Under the pieces are notes generated by a model. That model saw only the letters and a program-made list of their open reading frames with translations. It was not told the DNA's origin and ran no database searches. From Branchiostoma floridae (taxonomy: Eukaryota > Chordata > Leptocardii > Amphioxiformes > Branchiostomatidae), in contig NC_049984.1 in NCBI RefSeq assembly GCF_000003815.2, forward strand, positions 10,676,234-10,740,233: a DNA stretch of 64,000 nucleotides, given 5' to 3'. The first letter of the stretch is position 1, and every line of letters starts with the position of its first letter. The position numbers and the translations under genes are program-made. Shown here piece by piece: positions 48,900 to 63,148 of the stretch.

Positions 48900-49300
48900 A
48901 ATACCCTAATGTTTCGTTTAATAGAATTTTCCCGTCCCGATACATTCGCTCATGATTACCATTCCAGAATTATCGATTTTTCTGGCCGGAAATAAATCGG
49001 CGGCTGACCGGGCCCAGCGGGGTAGACTCTCATCCGATGGCCTGGCCATTTGCTCCGCTCGGGAAGACCCTTAGCGGTAAATAGTACCAGCGGACAGACC
49101 GCACACACCTAATGCATCAATACAAATTTAATGGACAATGGACTGCGCAGTCCATACGGGGAGACATCGGGGTGCAATTCCCCCGCAAATTAATTGCTTC
49201 ACAAAGTAAACGCGCTTTTTCATTAAAGGGAGAAAAATTGAGACTTCAATTTCACGCATCCAGCCCCAAGGTTTAAAGCCATGTCTGGCGTGGTCTCATC
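48900..49300. promoter_or_regulatory. Candidate conserved regulatory element with an 18-bp palindrome
   Basis: Complex non-repetitive DNA dense in homeodomain- and SOX-like cores (ATGCATCAATAC, AAATTTAATGGACAATGG, GCAAATTAATTGC), with a perfect 18-bp palindrome ATGGACTGCGCAGTCCAT at 49138-49155. There is no open frame of note. It lies about 9 kb upstream of the Irx promoter. The enhancer call is an inference from texture alone. Confidence 0.3.
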
Positions 49301-50282
49301 TCAAACCCAATTTCCACCGGACCTGGCTGACACGGGCCTGTAAATATCCATCAAAACCCGATGTGACCTTTAGAACCGAACGAGGCAGGGGATGGAGGGG
49401 GGAGAAATAGGACATGATCTATGTTCAATCTGCAAAATTTCGATTTTTGGGTCCGTCAAATGGGACGTCAATGTTAAACGGGACTTCACAGGAGCTGCCA
49501 AAGACACCACTTCTCCGTGTAGTACATGACAAGAAGAAGTTGTTCAAGTCACTTGTAAGTAGACCTGCCCTTGGTCTAATGCGCGCTAGCTGGTCTGGTT
49601 TATAATTCATGATCATTCATGGTGGATTCTTGTTTTTAAAGCGAGGTGGATTGACAATAAAAAATAGGCCGTCAAGCCACTAATATACAGCTGAAAGTAT
49701 ATGTATGAACATCACTCTCATTGTGCTATGACATACCGATTGACTCCTTTTAATTGTCGCTGCATCGAGGTTGTATTGGTGTGTCTCGAAAGTGGCCAGG
49801 GTTTCCATATTCAGAACTTACTGGACGGATGGCTAACAGTGGAGGGCAGTTCAGCACCAAGGCAAGGGCTGGCAAACTCAAGTTTCGTTTGAAACGGCCC
49901 TCGGTTAATGCACAACTCACGACCGTTTAAATACTGTGGTTTCTGATTTGACGTTTTTTTTAGATATAATTTGTGATACAGACACGCCTGGACAAACACA
50001 CACACACGCACAAACACGCGCGTGAAGTTTGATACATTTCCCAGAATGCCTCTCCGTGAGCCACGGACATAGCGGAAGTGGACGGAAGTTCTGCATGCTG
50101 CATTTCCTCACGGCCAAATATGTACCACATCCGTCAGCTGGGGAAGTAACAGAGTCTCGTGCAGCACAGTCTAACCCAGCGGTAAGCACAAGTTGTGATG
50201 TTGACATGATTCCCAAAGGACAAAGTGTCTGTTTCGTGGGCACAAATAACGCTACACACGTGTACGCGCGCGCACACATGAT
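49301..50282. other. Intergenic DNA without recognisable genes
   Basis: Nothing recognised apart from CA/CG-rich dinucleotide stretches near 49990-50025 and 50260. Confidence 0.5.
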
Positions 50283-50293
50283 ATGTGTGTGTT

Positions 50294-50329
<36 letters not shown>

Positions 50330-50330
50330 T
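50283..50330. repeat. GT/GA compound microsatellite
   Basis: GT dinucleotides passing directly into a GA run on the + strand. Confidence 0.9.
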
Positions 50331-50539
50331 ATAACATATCAATAATTGTAATGCTATAAGTATGAGGCAGACAAAAACGGCGCCTTTCCATCAGATGGCC
50401 TGAAGTTTAAGCTTTATCGAGAATAAACCATACAAAGGAGAGAGGACCTACCCGATACCATGATGCCTCGTCTCCACGGCAACTGTCCAGCGTGCCTGTG
50501 GACTATACCAAGTCAGAACCTAGGTGGGTGCGCAAGTCT

Positions 50540-53500
50540 CGTCACCATAAATGTGAACATCAGTCAACACTTTAGCAACTTTCATTTTGCATTCAGACCA
50601 TATAATGATTTGATGATATGGTTGACATCATCAAGACATCTCCAAACTGATGCAAGAATGCAAAGAAAAAATGTTTAGAAGTCAAGGCCCCAAAATTGAT
50701 GATTTTTGTACCACTGAGCTATCATAAATTGATGAATTTTTCAATGTGTAAAAGCCAAAATTTATTTTTATCCATGCCAGCAGGCTTTTATGTACGGCTT
50801 TCCTGACATCATTTTGGGAAGGAACATGGTATACCAAACTATGCATTTCCATTTGCTCTTTCATATCTTCTTCTTTGACATTGGAATTGATTTTAGCATT
50901 CTTTGAGTTTGGCATTAGCATCCATTTTCCAAAATCCTTTTTTTTTGCATGGCATACATTTGCTCATTTTGCTGCAGCTTTGTAGGATTTACACTCTTGT
51001 TGCAAACTTTTTGTGTGTGTGTGTGTGGGGGGGGGGGGGATAAATGAAAACGATGCCTGTGTGGATGCCACCCATAAAATTAAATCAGCGTGGCCTCTAT
51101 GTGATTATAGTCAGGCGTACATTTTGTGAATAGAAGATCTTTTCATAAAATTGGTACATTTTTGTAGGTTTGGTTCAAGTAACTGCAGGCTGTGACAACA
51201 ATTGATTATTTGGTCTGCTGTTATATACCTTTATACAGCAGCTGCTGTTCTTTTCTTGGCTGGAAACACAAAGATCTCTAGGATACAAAAAGTCAAGGGA
51301 AAGGGAATTTTGTTGTTGAGAATTTCTATTTCATTTGTGGCCTTTGGTGCTTTTATCTCCCACAAGATTCTCACCTCAGTCCTGACAAGGGACCATAAAC
51401 TTGTGTCCTCATCATTGTAGCATGCATGATTATTGAGGTCGCAAGAATGCCTTAAATATCTAGATATCTGAAGCATATATACCTCGGAAATTACTGATAT
51501 TGTATTAGTTTATCTCTTCAAATTATTTTTTTTTTCAATTTGGCAATATTATTGTTAGTGGCAGTTTCAGGAGAGTGCTTTCTTACCCACCATATAATTC
51601 TATTTGGAGCTGTGCTGTGAAAAGTTACTAGTACATGATAGACTTTGATAGGAATGTAATGTTTGTTTCAGGAATTCTCTTTGAGCCATAACTATCATAG
51701 TTTGGCTTAAATGACACAATGGTAAGGCAAACAGACAACTGATCATTTTCTATTATTTGCAGTACCGTACTGAAACTCTAGAAACATAATTAGAAGACTT
51801 TTGCAATTAAAGGACAAGTTAGGTAGATGCCTGGAATTGCTTCTGTGGGCTTGTCTTACTCACCCAACAAGTGTCTAAAGTTGAGAATTTCTCTGCTGTT
51901 ACAGCCAAATTACAAGTCAATTTGCAATTTGTCGTTTTGTTGTACCTGTGTCGCCTCACATAGGTGCACAACTGTATCAAACTGCTCCCATGCTGTGATA
52001 ATGAATGTGATCCTTTGTAAAGCAAGTAGCTCTTTGTTCCATTCTGGGCTAGAGCTTCAGGGCAGGTTGTCAAATTGTTATCAAAGCATTCTTGTGTCAG
52101 GTGAGTTGGAATGTGTGATGAACACTGTTGTACTGTAACATTCTTTATTTTGTGTCCACAAAAAGTTGCTAATTATCATGTGCCATTCTCTATATTTTCT
52201 ACAGAATGCAAAATATGATTTGGCAAAAATCTCCTTCTCAATGTCACACATTTGATGTGAATTCCTCTTTCTCATGAGCTCAATATATATATCATTTTAC
52301 AAAAAGTCACAAATCTTTTGCATGTTTTTGTTAGGATATACTGGTGTCTTTTAGATCTTTTAGATAGGAATAGATCATGTCATTCTCAATGAATCCAAGG
52401 TTGTCGTTTGTGTAATTTGATAGAAAATGGATAGTTGAAAGAAACCTGATAGGCCAGGTGATCCTCCAGCTGCATTCTTCAAGAACAGTTCAACAGATAC
52501 ATGATTGTGACTTAAGGTGAAGGTAGTGTAAATAAATGCTACAGATCCCAGGTAATGAAAGGTGCCAAAAGGGACTGTCTATTTAAACAAAGGGAGTTAT
52601 GCTTTGATAAGCTGTTGGTGTGGCCGCCTCATAATGCCTTAAGCACAACGTGACAGGTCGTTACGATGATTAATGTATGTTAGGGCAGAGGTGATACCCA
52701 AATGAATGCTTGCTTGGATTAGTCAGTAACTAGTCCCTGTCTGTCCTCAAATGGTGAGACACAGGAAATAAGATGTCCTCATGCAATGTCTTTGCTGAGA
52801 TATTCAAATGCATTTTGCCTTGGAATACCTTATGTGAGATGTAACTTACAATTTCTGAGTAATGTTTGAAACAAAGGATCAGCTGGTTTGGAGGTGATGC
52901 AATACAATCTTGAAGAAATACTTTCAACAGATAACAATCTCAACATATCACCCTCTAGCATAAATAAAGAGAAAGGTGACATAAGAAAAGTGTTGAAACA
53001 ATGCAACTGTGCTTCCATCAATCTGAAACAGGAAGGGAACAACCATTGTACACATGCTGTCAGACCCAGGGCAATCACTTGGACAGGAAAACCTCTAAAT
53101 ATTTGTCAGTCATTCTTTTAAATGTCAGGTCTGAGTATGCCAGCAGTGTCTGAAACTAATCAGTTCCTTATGCAGCTAGCATGTACTCAAAGTATGGAGC
53201 TCCTGTGTTAATGTTATAGCATGTGGCAATATTCCAACTATGATCACATTTTTCAAATTCTGAAAGCTGAATTCCCTACTGATTCTTTCCAAGCCCATAG
53301 GCTGTAACATTACAGCTTATTCATATGACATCTTCAACATTTTGATTATTGAGAAAAACATGATGATGCAGTCTTCAGTGCTATGATACAAAACATTACA
53401 ACTACTGTTAGACTGGCCATCACTCCTTTTTGTTAGTCTAGAACATGCTGAGATGTGCTGTGGAGCACAAGTGAGTCAATTAGAACTTGTAAAGCTGGCA

Positions 53501-55564
53501 TCATGGCCTTTTTATTCTCTGCCAAGGCTGGGGTTGACAGGGTCATGAACAGTTTAGCAAGCCAGAGGAAACCAGCGGCGCCCGCTTTGTTTCTACACAA
53601 TCAGACGCAGCCTTTGAAATTTTGGTGGCTTCTGATGTTAATTGTTACCACTGGGGCTGTCTGTCTACAGACAATCAGGGATTGAGCTGGATTAAAGAGG
53701 CCATAAATCATTGGTAATGTTAGATGTGACGTGCCACTGACAGAGGCCTTGTCCACATTGATGGAGCAACAACAGGGACAAGCCACCTTTCATTCTACTT
53801 TCCCTGTAACAATGTGGTGAAATATGTTCCTATGAAAGCCATGCCAAAAATGTGACTTTGAAATTCTGATAGCATTCACAGGTCCTTATCTAATTCTTTC
53901 CTTCATCCTTAATTGATGTACATTCAAATATAACAATATCAAGCATTCTTACATCGTGCTTGAAAAATTCATGTGGTGTTTTTCCTTTTTCCTCATGAAA
54001 CTTTTGATTTTTGTGTCTTTTGATAGCATGAAGGCAAAGTTTACACCTTGAGTCAACTTTCTCTGTCTCCCACACGTATTAAGTTATGGATTGACTTTAC
54101 GAGGAATTCTTGTCATACACCGTGTAAGACCAGGCCAAACTCCTGATCACCAGGACCGTCTGCCAGCAGTGATTACACACACTGACAGGTTTTATCTCCC
54201 TGTTTGATGCCTGTGTTGGACAAGGGTTGCTGATTCCATACATAGGAATTCCCGTTCAATCCCAATCACATTACAAGTCCGAGGGACACCTCTGTTAGCC
54301 TGGCTTCTTTATGGGCGCTGCAATTTCCGGGGAGAAAGGGCAGGAAGATCAGGATAATTACGCCCAAAACACCTTTCCCCTCTCCCCATCAGATAGTAAC
54401 CAAATCACTCCGCTACTCTCATTTGCCGGCCTCCACGTTTAACAAGAGGTCCAACACTTTCTGTACACCGGTGTTTCACATCTAATCCAATACAGTTTGG
54501 GAACAGATTAGAAAGGGATCATCCCAAGGGTGGGGATTTCAGGGCCGAATGTTTCCACCACAAAGGGCACCGAGCAAAACCTCATTTTGTGAAGAAAAAT
54601 TGGATTACTCATTGTGTATATAGTTGATTGCATTTCATCAAATCCAATTATCTCCACAAATTACAGCCATATTACCTGGGCGCTTGGATCTATACATATG
54701 TAGGCATGTATTACTGGACATAATGAAGAGGTCATAATAGGGGACGTTACAGGCACCCAGGGTTCAGGTACATTGGTTTCCCTAATCAGAAAGAAGCAAC
54801 TGTGGTGAGCTGCAGAGTTCGTGGAGCGTATGCTCATTTCACAGACTATTACCAGGAGTCAAAGTAGTTTTGCCCTTAGGCCAAGCCAATTTCATTTGCA
54901 GTTTTGTGGTCGTGAGTATCAATTATTTCTTACGTCAAAATCAATCAAAAGTTTGTGTTGCATTACAGAGGTACAGAGTAAGGGTAAAAGATAGCAGATT
55001 TTTCTATTACGAAGGGCAACAGAAGTGAATGGTAGGAATGATGATAGTCACGGACAGACTTATTACCAACAGGTGTAACAAACTCTGGGATGACCACATC
55101 ACTTACTGTCCCATGTCTAGCAACTGCCTTTGTACATGGTTCAGTCTAGTTGTACATGGTACAACAATCCTATTCAATGTCGCTACCTTCTTTTTGTCCC
55201 TATCCATCTTGCAGGACCTGTGTCTAAACTGCTGTACTTGTGCCTAAAAGTTTGTTAGGTACATAGCCTTGTGAGTAACATTTGATAACTTTCATTAGGA
55301 GGTTATTCTTTAGTTAAGATGGATCTTATATTATTTGTTTGTGATGGGATAGAGTTGTTTTACCTAGTCTGTTTCTTTTTTTCTGTTTTCTTCCAGCTAG
55401 CAATATTCCATCCATTTCCACCATGTCAAGTGATGTTGTTTGCATTTTGAAAAAAAAATGCATGTTTTGGTCACCTTTGCAATGACAACAACAACAATGA
55501 ATTTTGAAAGCTGAAGTGCTAATGCTGATATTTCCAGATTTTTGCATTTTTGCTTTTTAGGGAA
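50540..55564. other. CpG-poor, AT-rich domain, left part
   Basis: From about 50.5 kb the frequency of CG dinucleotides falls sharply and TG/CA rise, while AT content increases. No exon was recognised. The change suggests a methylated, transcribed gene body (for example a long intron of a neighbouring gene) rather than the CpG-rich Irx regulatory desert. The segment about 54120-54720 regains CpG and complex sequence, and may hold a regulatory element. Confidence 0.4.
51012..51039. repeat. GT microsatellite followed by a 13-G run
   Basis: TGTGTG... runs straight into thirteen consecutive G on the + strand. Confidence 0.9.
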
Positions 55565-55569
55565 CAAGA

Positions 55570-56120
55570 CATGCCCGTAGCCAGGATTTTGGTTGGGGGG
55601 GTTCTTTTTAGTACTTGTGGGACCATCGAGCGCCTTCGGCGCGAGACTCACGCCGAAGGCGTGAGCTGCCTAGGGGGGTCCGGGGGCATGCTCCCCCTGA
55701 AAATTTTTAAAATATTGACCCTCTGAAACCCCATTTCCTGCATTTTGACGGGCAAAATTTGCTGGCTAAGGTTAATGGAATTTCTATCAAAATACACAAG
55801 GCTTTTGGCATAAGTCTTTGAGGCAGTTATTTTCACCAAGTCTGACACCAAAGGCGCGAGGCGTCGCAATGGACTGAATAGAGGTCCGGGGAAATTTTGA
55901 AATCTGGACCCTCTGAAAAGCCATTTCCTGCACTATATTGGGCAAATTTTGCTGATAGACTCACTAAGATTGAATGAAATGTCTATAAGTAAAAAATGGA
56001 AATCAGTCATGCCTTTGAAAAAAATTCTTGGACATGAAAAAGTGGACCTTCATGCATGAAAAAGCGGACCTTTTCAGCGTGTGGGGGGGTTCTTCCGAAC
56101 CCCCCCTGGCTACGGGCATG
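55570..56120. mobile_element. 551-bp MITE with perfect 16-bp inverted ends and 5-bp target duplication
   Basis: The left end CATGCCCGTAGCCAGG is exactly mirrored by CCTGGCTACGGGCATG at the right end, and both ends continue inward into a G7TTC-type stretch. CAAGA flanks it on both sides (55565-55569 and 56121-56125), a clean target-site duplication. Inside are two hairpins (GCGCCTTCGGCGC, 55630-55642; CTCACGCCGAAGGCGTGAG, 55647-55665). A block beginning GGACCCTCTGAAA/TGACCCTCTGAAA and containing CCATTTCCTGCA is repeated about 190 bp apart. There is no transposase, so it is a non-autonomous DNA transposon. Superfamily not assigned. Confidence 0.92.
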
Positions 56121-56125
56121 CAAGA

Positions 56126-59100
56126 CATCATAAAGAGCAGGTCGTAATACATTCTAAGTAAATCCCACACATAGAACTGTTAGCAAGCAGCAGGGGTGTG
56201 ATGTGGATTCCCATGGTACTTTTTACCCACTTAAATATCATACGTCAATGTCTATAGACCAACAGATCCAGAACATGCTTTCAAATCAATGCAGTGGCAC
56301 CTCGCCTACTTCCATGTAACTACTAATGATTTCTGCCACAGGATATACAGTATAGCTGTGGTGAGCCACTCCACATCTGCAGAACTTCCAGGTGTTAAAC
56401 AGGGTACTTCAGCAGCCCAGAGGTGCCTCCTGAGGTAATAGGAAAGGTCTCCCACACTGCCCCCTCTTCCTATCCCCAGTCAATTGGAGACCTTCTTTCC
56501 ACTCAGGCCTATAATCACTCGGTGACATAGGAGTCTTCTACAATTCATATAAATCAAATAAACCAAGCATCCTATTACCACATGTAATTTTTCTGCACTG
56601 GAGCTTATAATTAGTAATGGGTAGAAGATAAGTATTAATCTGCTTTTTGATCAGGATTGATCAATGGTAATATCAGTGTTCTACAGCATGAAATCGTGTC
56701 AGACAATCTTGTTCACACGGATCAGGGAACACAGGAACATGTGAGGGCAATGGCAGACACATTACACATGCAGGGCCTGTTCTGGGCATAGTGTTTTCTG
56801 TGGTTTCCTCAAAATGTCTTAATTTCATATGTATTTCTGTACATGTACTGCTTTCTTTTAAAATTGAGACTATTTTTATGTTCATCACTGTCTTTAATAA
56901 TGACCAATATTTCACATTCATTCCTAAAAAAAGGCTTGAAAGACTTTCGCAAACAACAATATATACAGGAAAGTACAGTATACAACAACACACAAGTTAA
57001 ACATACATAGCAGACAAAAGTCTTGTACGAACTAACCAACAGTCTCGCTGCTTTATACATGTGTATACATTGTATGTGGGAACAAATAATGTTTCCTACA
57101 CAAGGTTTGCTTACTGACCAAGGAGGTTATCTTCCTTTTGCCATATTGGTACAAGCATACCAAAATTTGCAGTGCAATTTGGAGCAATTATCAATAAATA
57201 TTGCAAAGTATATGAATAGTAACTGGCAGAAACAAATTTTCAAAACAACTCAATACAGGTAATACCCATGTGGCGCTGTATGGATTTTGCTAAACCATAT
57301 GTCACTATAGCTTGTCGACTTATTGGTAGAGCTACATGCATAATACTCTATTAATAGAAATACATGTATGCAAACTAATGCTATTGTATGATGTCAGCTT
57401 TCTGTAGCAGTCATTCATAGTCAAGCAAGACAAATGTTTTTGCATGTAGAGTAGTTGTCTACCTGGTAGGCAATTAGCATGATACCTATTCAAAAGAACC
57501 GAGTTTACACGTCTGGTAAAGCAATCCCCGCTGAAGAAATGGACCTTCCCGCAGAGCTTATGCGATACTTTAACACAGTGTTAACCATTATTCTGGGTAC
57601 CCCCTGTGTTATGTAATGAGGCCGCTCTCTTTCATACGCTAACCATGTAAATCAGCCCCCTTGTTCACTGACATCTGTCCCTGGACTAAATGGTAATAGC
57701 CATAATAAAAGCCCTGGGTGGGCAAGGGGGAAGCCATAAAAGTGTACACATTTAATGTCTCATTGACTTCACGCCATCAACAAAAGACTCTCATCATCAC
57801 CGGCCAATTCGCACCTACTTGGTAATCCCTCCCCTTCACTCAATGTTGGGTAATTGAGTGTCTTAGCAAGTCCATAAAAGGTTAGCTGGTCCTTCTGGTG
57901 ATTTGCCCGTACCCAGCTAATAGCTATGTTAGCTGTGAAATGCAGCACCTAAAACTGTTAATGATGGTGCAATAGGCAAGACTGTAGGTATTTTTTATGT
58001 AGATAGTGCTTTTGTTGTCCGTGAGAGAAGTTTCTTTCACAAGTTGCCTCTGTAGGATGTGAGAGCTATGATTTAGCCGTACTGTAATAGCCCCCAAAGA
58101 ATGCCAGTGCTGAGGAAAGTTGTGTTATCCTTTGGTCTGCTGCCATGGCAACAGGAAGTGTTTCAGGAAACATTCAGTCTTGCCCATTTTGATTTCCAGA
58201 GCAGCTCGGGAGGGGGGCGAGAGGAGGAGGGGTGGGACCTGTCACCTTCTGGACTTTCCACTGTCTGTGGGTGTGATACATGGTGGCTTCTTCATGGGAG
58301 ATGGCCCACGGCCCATCATCCCAGCAAGAGGGAAGGCTGGGATCCTCCAGAAACTCATTCATTAGCTACTACATTGCTTTCTTCATCTTTCTTGATCTAT
58401 GGACTCTAGAAAAGTAGTATCTACCCACACAAAAGATCCTATCCAATATTTACAGGCTTGACATGACATGAGAATGTGCAGAGCACTGTACGGTTTCCAC
58501 GTCCTCATAACTTTTTGTTGTTGACAAATCCTATGCAGAATTGTGCCCATAACAGTATATAGACAACAGTTTCATGGATGGAAATCAAATTTTATCATTT
58601 GTCTGTTTAGTGTTCGAGATTCCCTTCCCTCGTTATTGGTTGTTATGCAACTGTTTTGTACACAGATGTGGTGCCCGTCGGCACTGACTAGACTTTCGTT
58701 GTCCCCACGGAGGGGTAGTTATCATGGTTCCATGGTATATGCACATGCCATGCATTTTCTTCTCTGGTTTTGTAAATACAGTTGGAGACAGGATACTATT
58801 GATACACCACCAGATCACTTGTTTATGTGTTTGTATTTTTGCAAATTTGTACCAAAATGTGAGAGCCGGGGAGGGAAACAATAATTGATTGCAATAAATC
58901 ACAATGAAGACATTTATTGCTTTAGACGTTTTTTATTCTCACAGTTATCATTGGTTCAGAATGATCTGCTAGATTTCATCTGTAAGATTGTCTTATCTGC
59001 TCTGTAACCTTTTCTCCACCATTATATGCTATTTTATTTGTAGTCCTCGTGCATGACCCTGTAGTATGATGAGATGGTATTTATTCATAGCCCTAAAGAA

Positions 59101-62100
59101 TGTCTGTATACTGCAACTTTTGAAGTTTTGATTTTCCCACATTCTCAGCATGTGAATGTGTCGTTTGTATCACAATACGGGTAAAGATTCAGAAAAAGAT
59201 TATCAGACAATGATTTGGTGGATGGATGAATTTGACATATTCTTACACTATTTGTGTGATATTCTTGAGGCAGGATGATATAGGAGCACAATAATTGACT
59301 TTGTGAAATGTTGCCTCTCTTAATCTGTCATGATTATAACTGCTAATGGAACATGGTGACACAAACATATCATGTAGTACACAGGTAGGGAGTCTGTTGT
59401 TGTCATGTTTATCCTGATAACCCAGTAGGACAGAGTCGTTATACGGCTCCACCCACTGGGAAGGCAAGCCCCCTACAGGCACAAGGTGGAATCAAAACTG
59501 CGACTAACTGCTCTATTAGACAATGCTGCCATGTATCCCAGGCTAATCTTATGTTTGGTTATGACATCCAAATTTCTGAACTGTTTACAAGAGTAAATAA
59601 CTGTAGAGGGGCCGAACAAAGCTCTATCTTACATATAAGTTATATGATAATCTAGCCTGCTATGCCTAAAATTTAATCATTTCTTGACATAAAGTATTAA
59701 AAAAACTATTGTCAACTAATGGAAAAGTTTACTTGCACATAGTGTTACAAGAAATAATCCTGTGAACATTATCAAAGTGATACTACTGAATTCACAAGTT
59801 TCTTCCACCAGCTAAACACAAACCTTTGTTATGTGACAGCTTATCTGTGTCTTGTGTTATTCTCCTAATCTCTCTACAGGAGCCCCAAATCCCTGGCAGG
59901 GTGTATGTTAATGATCTAGCTGTGTGTGCATCAATTCCCCTTCCAGCTCTCCTGTGGTAAGACTTCCAATTAATTCCTGCTAGGACCTGTGTGTTATGGA
60001 AATGGGCAGGCAGGGGGAAGCTTTGATCACGCTGGAGAGGGATGATGAGATGACGCAAAGCCTCCAGCACATTCCCTGTACCGGCTAATTAATTGTTGCC
60101 AGGACTTGTCCATCCATTGTCTTGGAGAAGTCAAACATTCCTAAGGCAATTGATTCCGGACAACATCTTACAGCAAGTGTCCGAGAGCCGGGCCTTTGAT
60201 CATACTGCATGGATAACAGGATGACAAGTGAGCTCCCCATTCTCCTGGTACCCTGTAATTATCCGTCGCTGGAAGTTTTTTTCCTTTATCCTTCGACATG
60301 CTATAAACACTAAGATGACCTGTTTCCTTCCGACAGAGTGAGAGACACTTTGATCGGTAATCTTTAGGATCATAATTAGGGCATCTTTGCAAACCCTTCT
60401 TTTACTTCCGGCAGGAATTACAGGTATTGTTGGGCGTGTGCAACCATGCTAAATTTCCAACATGCTTAACATGCATATGCCAATCATTTATTGAGGGTGA
60501 AATTAAGGACTCTTTGATCACAGAATGAGAGATCACAGGAATGACAGATGCCTTCCTTGTACCTTGTAATCAACAAAGCCTCCCTAATCCCATTTCTGCC
60601 TTTGTTTCAAAAGATGCTGAAGGACACATCAAAGAAAACACTTATTAAAATTCTGTCTAGTAACTTTAGACATGGAAAATAAAAAACTTGACTTTTTCGA
60701 ACTTTCAAAATCCTTCTGGAATTTGAACACCTTTAAACTTTTGTGGGAGCTGAAAAGTAGACAATCATGTTTAAGACAAATAGATAAATAATGAACTTAA
60801 AAGGTCTGATGGAAAAAGTTGAAGTCACAAAGGCTATGTTTGACAGTGACTCCATCTAACGTTACATATTCCATTTCTGTATGAGTTTCCTCCAGAGTAA
60901 AGCAGAACCTGCCATCACCTATTAATCAATGAAACTTTGAGATACTCCTTGACAAGTCTGGGAACACGTCGGGCACCAAGAGATAGCGTTTTTCAGTCTA
61001 AATGGAATGGATTTATTCCATCATTATTATCGCGGTACAAATAATAGCAAGGTATTTACATGGAACCATACAAATTAAGAGACAAATGTCAAGCTATGTA
61101 TCAGGGCAGTGCAACTGGCAGGCTCTCATTCATATGGTGATTTGTGCCGTGGCAGTTGGAACACTCAGAGGAAATCAGCGCCCCACCGAGGAGATCCAAT
61201 CTATGCATTTTCACAAAACAACTGATCAGCGTTAATGAAAGCTCTCCGTTTCGCCTTTTGTAGCTGGGTTCTTCATTCGGGAGGTGAGGATGTGGTGTGT
61301 TACACTGTTGGGAGGAGACGATCTTCATCCTGGTATCTCTGCCCTTGTCCTCTTGCAAATATAAATTTACACCAAGTTTTACACCATGAGGTTTCAACCC
61401 TGGCATTCAGTCTGTCTAGTTGATTCATTCACAAGATTACTAGTTTGGTCGTCTATTGATACTGTTTGCATTCTATAATCAAGTGTCCACTTGCTTTCAT
61501 GGCTGCTTTCCTTACATATGAAAGCACAGTTCTATTATAGCTGTGCCTTACTGTTTCTAACAACCCTTTTATCTCTGGACAATAAATGCTAAAATATTGG
61601 CTCATTATCACCTAGGTGCGAAGACGGCCCCCCACATTATCACCTATAGTGGAAGTTCATCCCACCTCATTATACTGCACTCTGCTGCTGTACTGCAAAA
61701 CTGCTTTGCAGGCCAGACTTATCATATGTCTCTTAAAATATTTCAGAATACTTTGTACATTCTTGTATTTTCTGCTCATGCCAAACATCAGGACTGACTA
61801 GATATTTTGTTCCTTTTCCAACTGAATATCAATTTAAATAGTGTTTATTTAGAATTCTTGCAATTACCTCTGAAGCATAGATTTGAAGATAGCCTTTCCA
61901 TTCCTAATATTTCCTAATAGTTCAGAAAGGCATTTCCAAGTGGAAAATTCTTTGAGCTTTCCTGAGGCTTTCACCATAATCCTGTATGGATTAGAAGCAC
62001 CGCACCTGTAACATGGGTTTTGGATATATTTGGTTCTCCTGTAAAAAAAAAGACATCAGATATTTCACGCACACAGGCTGACCAACTGATCATACAGCAT

Positions 62101-63021
62101 ATGTATGACATCATTAATAAAAACCTCTGGGAGTCAGCCAGCCTGTAGGGATCACAGGAGAGCAGCTGGGCAGGTCAAGTTTAACCAGCTGGGGTAATCC
62201 CACATTCATTTGGCCTACTTAATTAAAGAACACTTCCTAATTAGAGCTCTGGAACTGGCAAGGAGCGTATGGCTCGTAGAATCTCATTTTCTATTTGGAT
62301 AGAAAATTTGTGTAATGAACAACTCTCCAAAGAAACAAAGTAATTTTCATTTAAAATTTTTTGGGTGGGCAGGAAGTATTGTTCATCTGCTGGTAAAGTA
62401 TATTTTTGTTCTTCAAACGTCCTAGGAAAGGTGGAACTATTTTTGATAACTATAAATATCTTGCCAATCAAAATTAAGGGAACACTTGGAGTGATGGTGC
62501 CAAATTTTTGAGTCATACATAATGAACTTTTTTTCACAAGACCCAACAAAAGAGATTTGCAACTCAAATAAGAATTGATTGATATATATGGGTTTTTCCA
62601 AATGTCTGTTTTTGTCAATTAAATATTAGTCACATCATGCCATCAACAGTTTTAATTCCTTGTAACAACAGATATTCTAAAATGAGAAATATTTCATCAA
62701 TGAAATTCCAATGATATTCTATCAAATAACAAAATCACACAAAAAAGTATTTCTACTTGTTGTTTGCTACAAATGGAACATTTCTCAGTCTCGTTAAGGG
62801 AACAGAACTCGAGAATTGCCTAACTTCACATCAGAGCATACAGCCTCTCCAGCATACCGGATTTTGGATCAATATCTTAAAACAAATTCATCTGTCATCA
62901 CACTGTCTTTTGTGACCAACTCAGATTATCCTATCTTTATCATCATTCCCTATTCAATTGGACTTGTCAGAACAATCTTATAAATGATGACAGCTTGCAG
63001 CGCCATCCATTCATATCCATC
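56126..63021. other. CpG-poor, AT-rich domain, right part
   Basis: No exon or RNA gene recognised. Islands with more CpG and intact TAAT/ATTA cores (about 57520-57900, 59880-60300, 61130-61250, 62100-62260) stand out from an AT-rich background and could be conserved elements. The 125-residue minus-strand frame at 62618-62241 has no recognisable domain. Confidence 0.4.
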
Positions 63022-63148
63022 CACGCACGCACACACATACACACACATGCCGCAGTACACACACACACACACACACTCTCTCTCACACACACACATGCAC
63101 ACACACATCCATCCATCCATCCATCCATTATTCCATCCATCCATCCAA
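63022..63148. repeat. Compound microsatellite (CA, CT, CCAT)
   Basis: ACAC runs, a short TCTC block, more ACAC and then CCAT tetranucleotides in series. The overlapping His/Thr/Pro-rich open frames are products of the repeat. Confidence 0.95.

Noticed and set aside
62241-62618. 125-residue minus-strand frame in AT-rich DNA
   Set aside because: No domain, and surrounded by CpG-poor DNA with similar chance frames.
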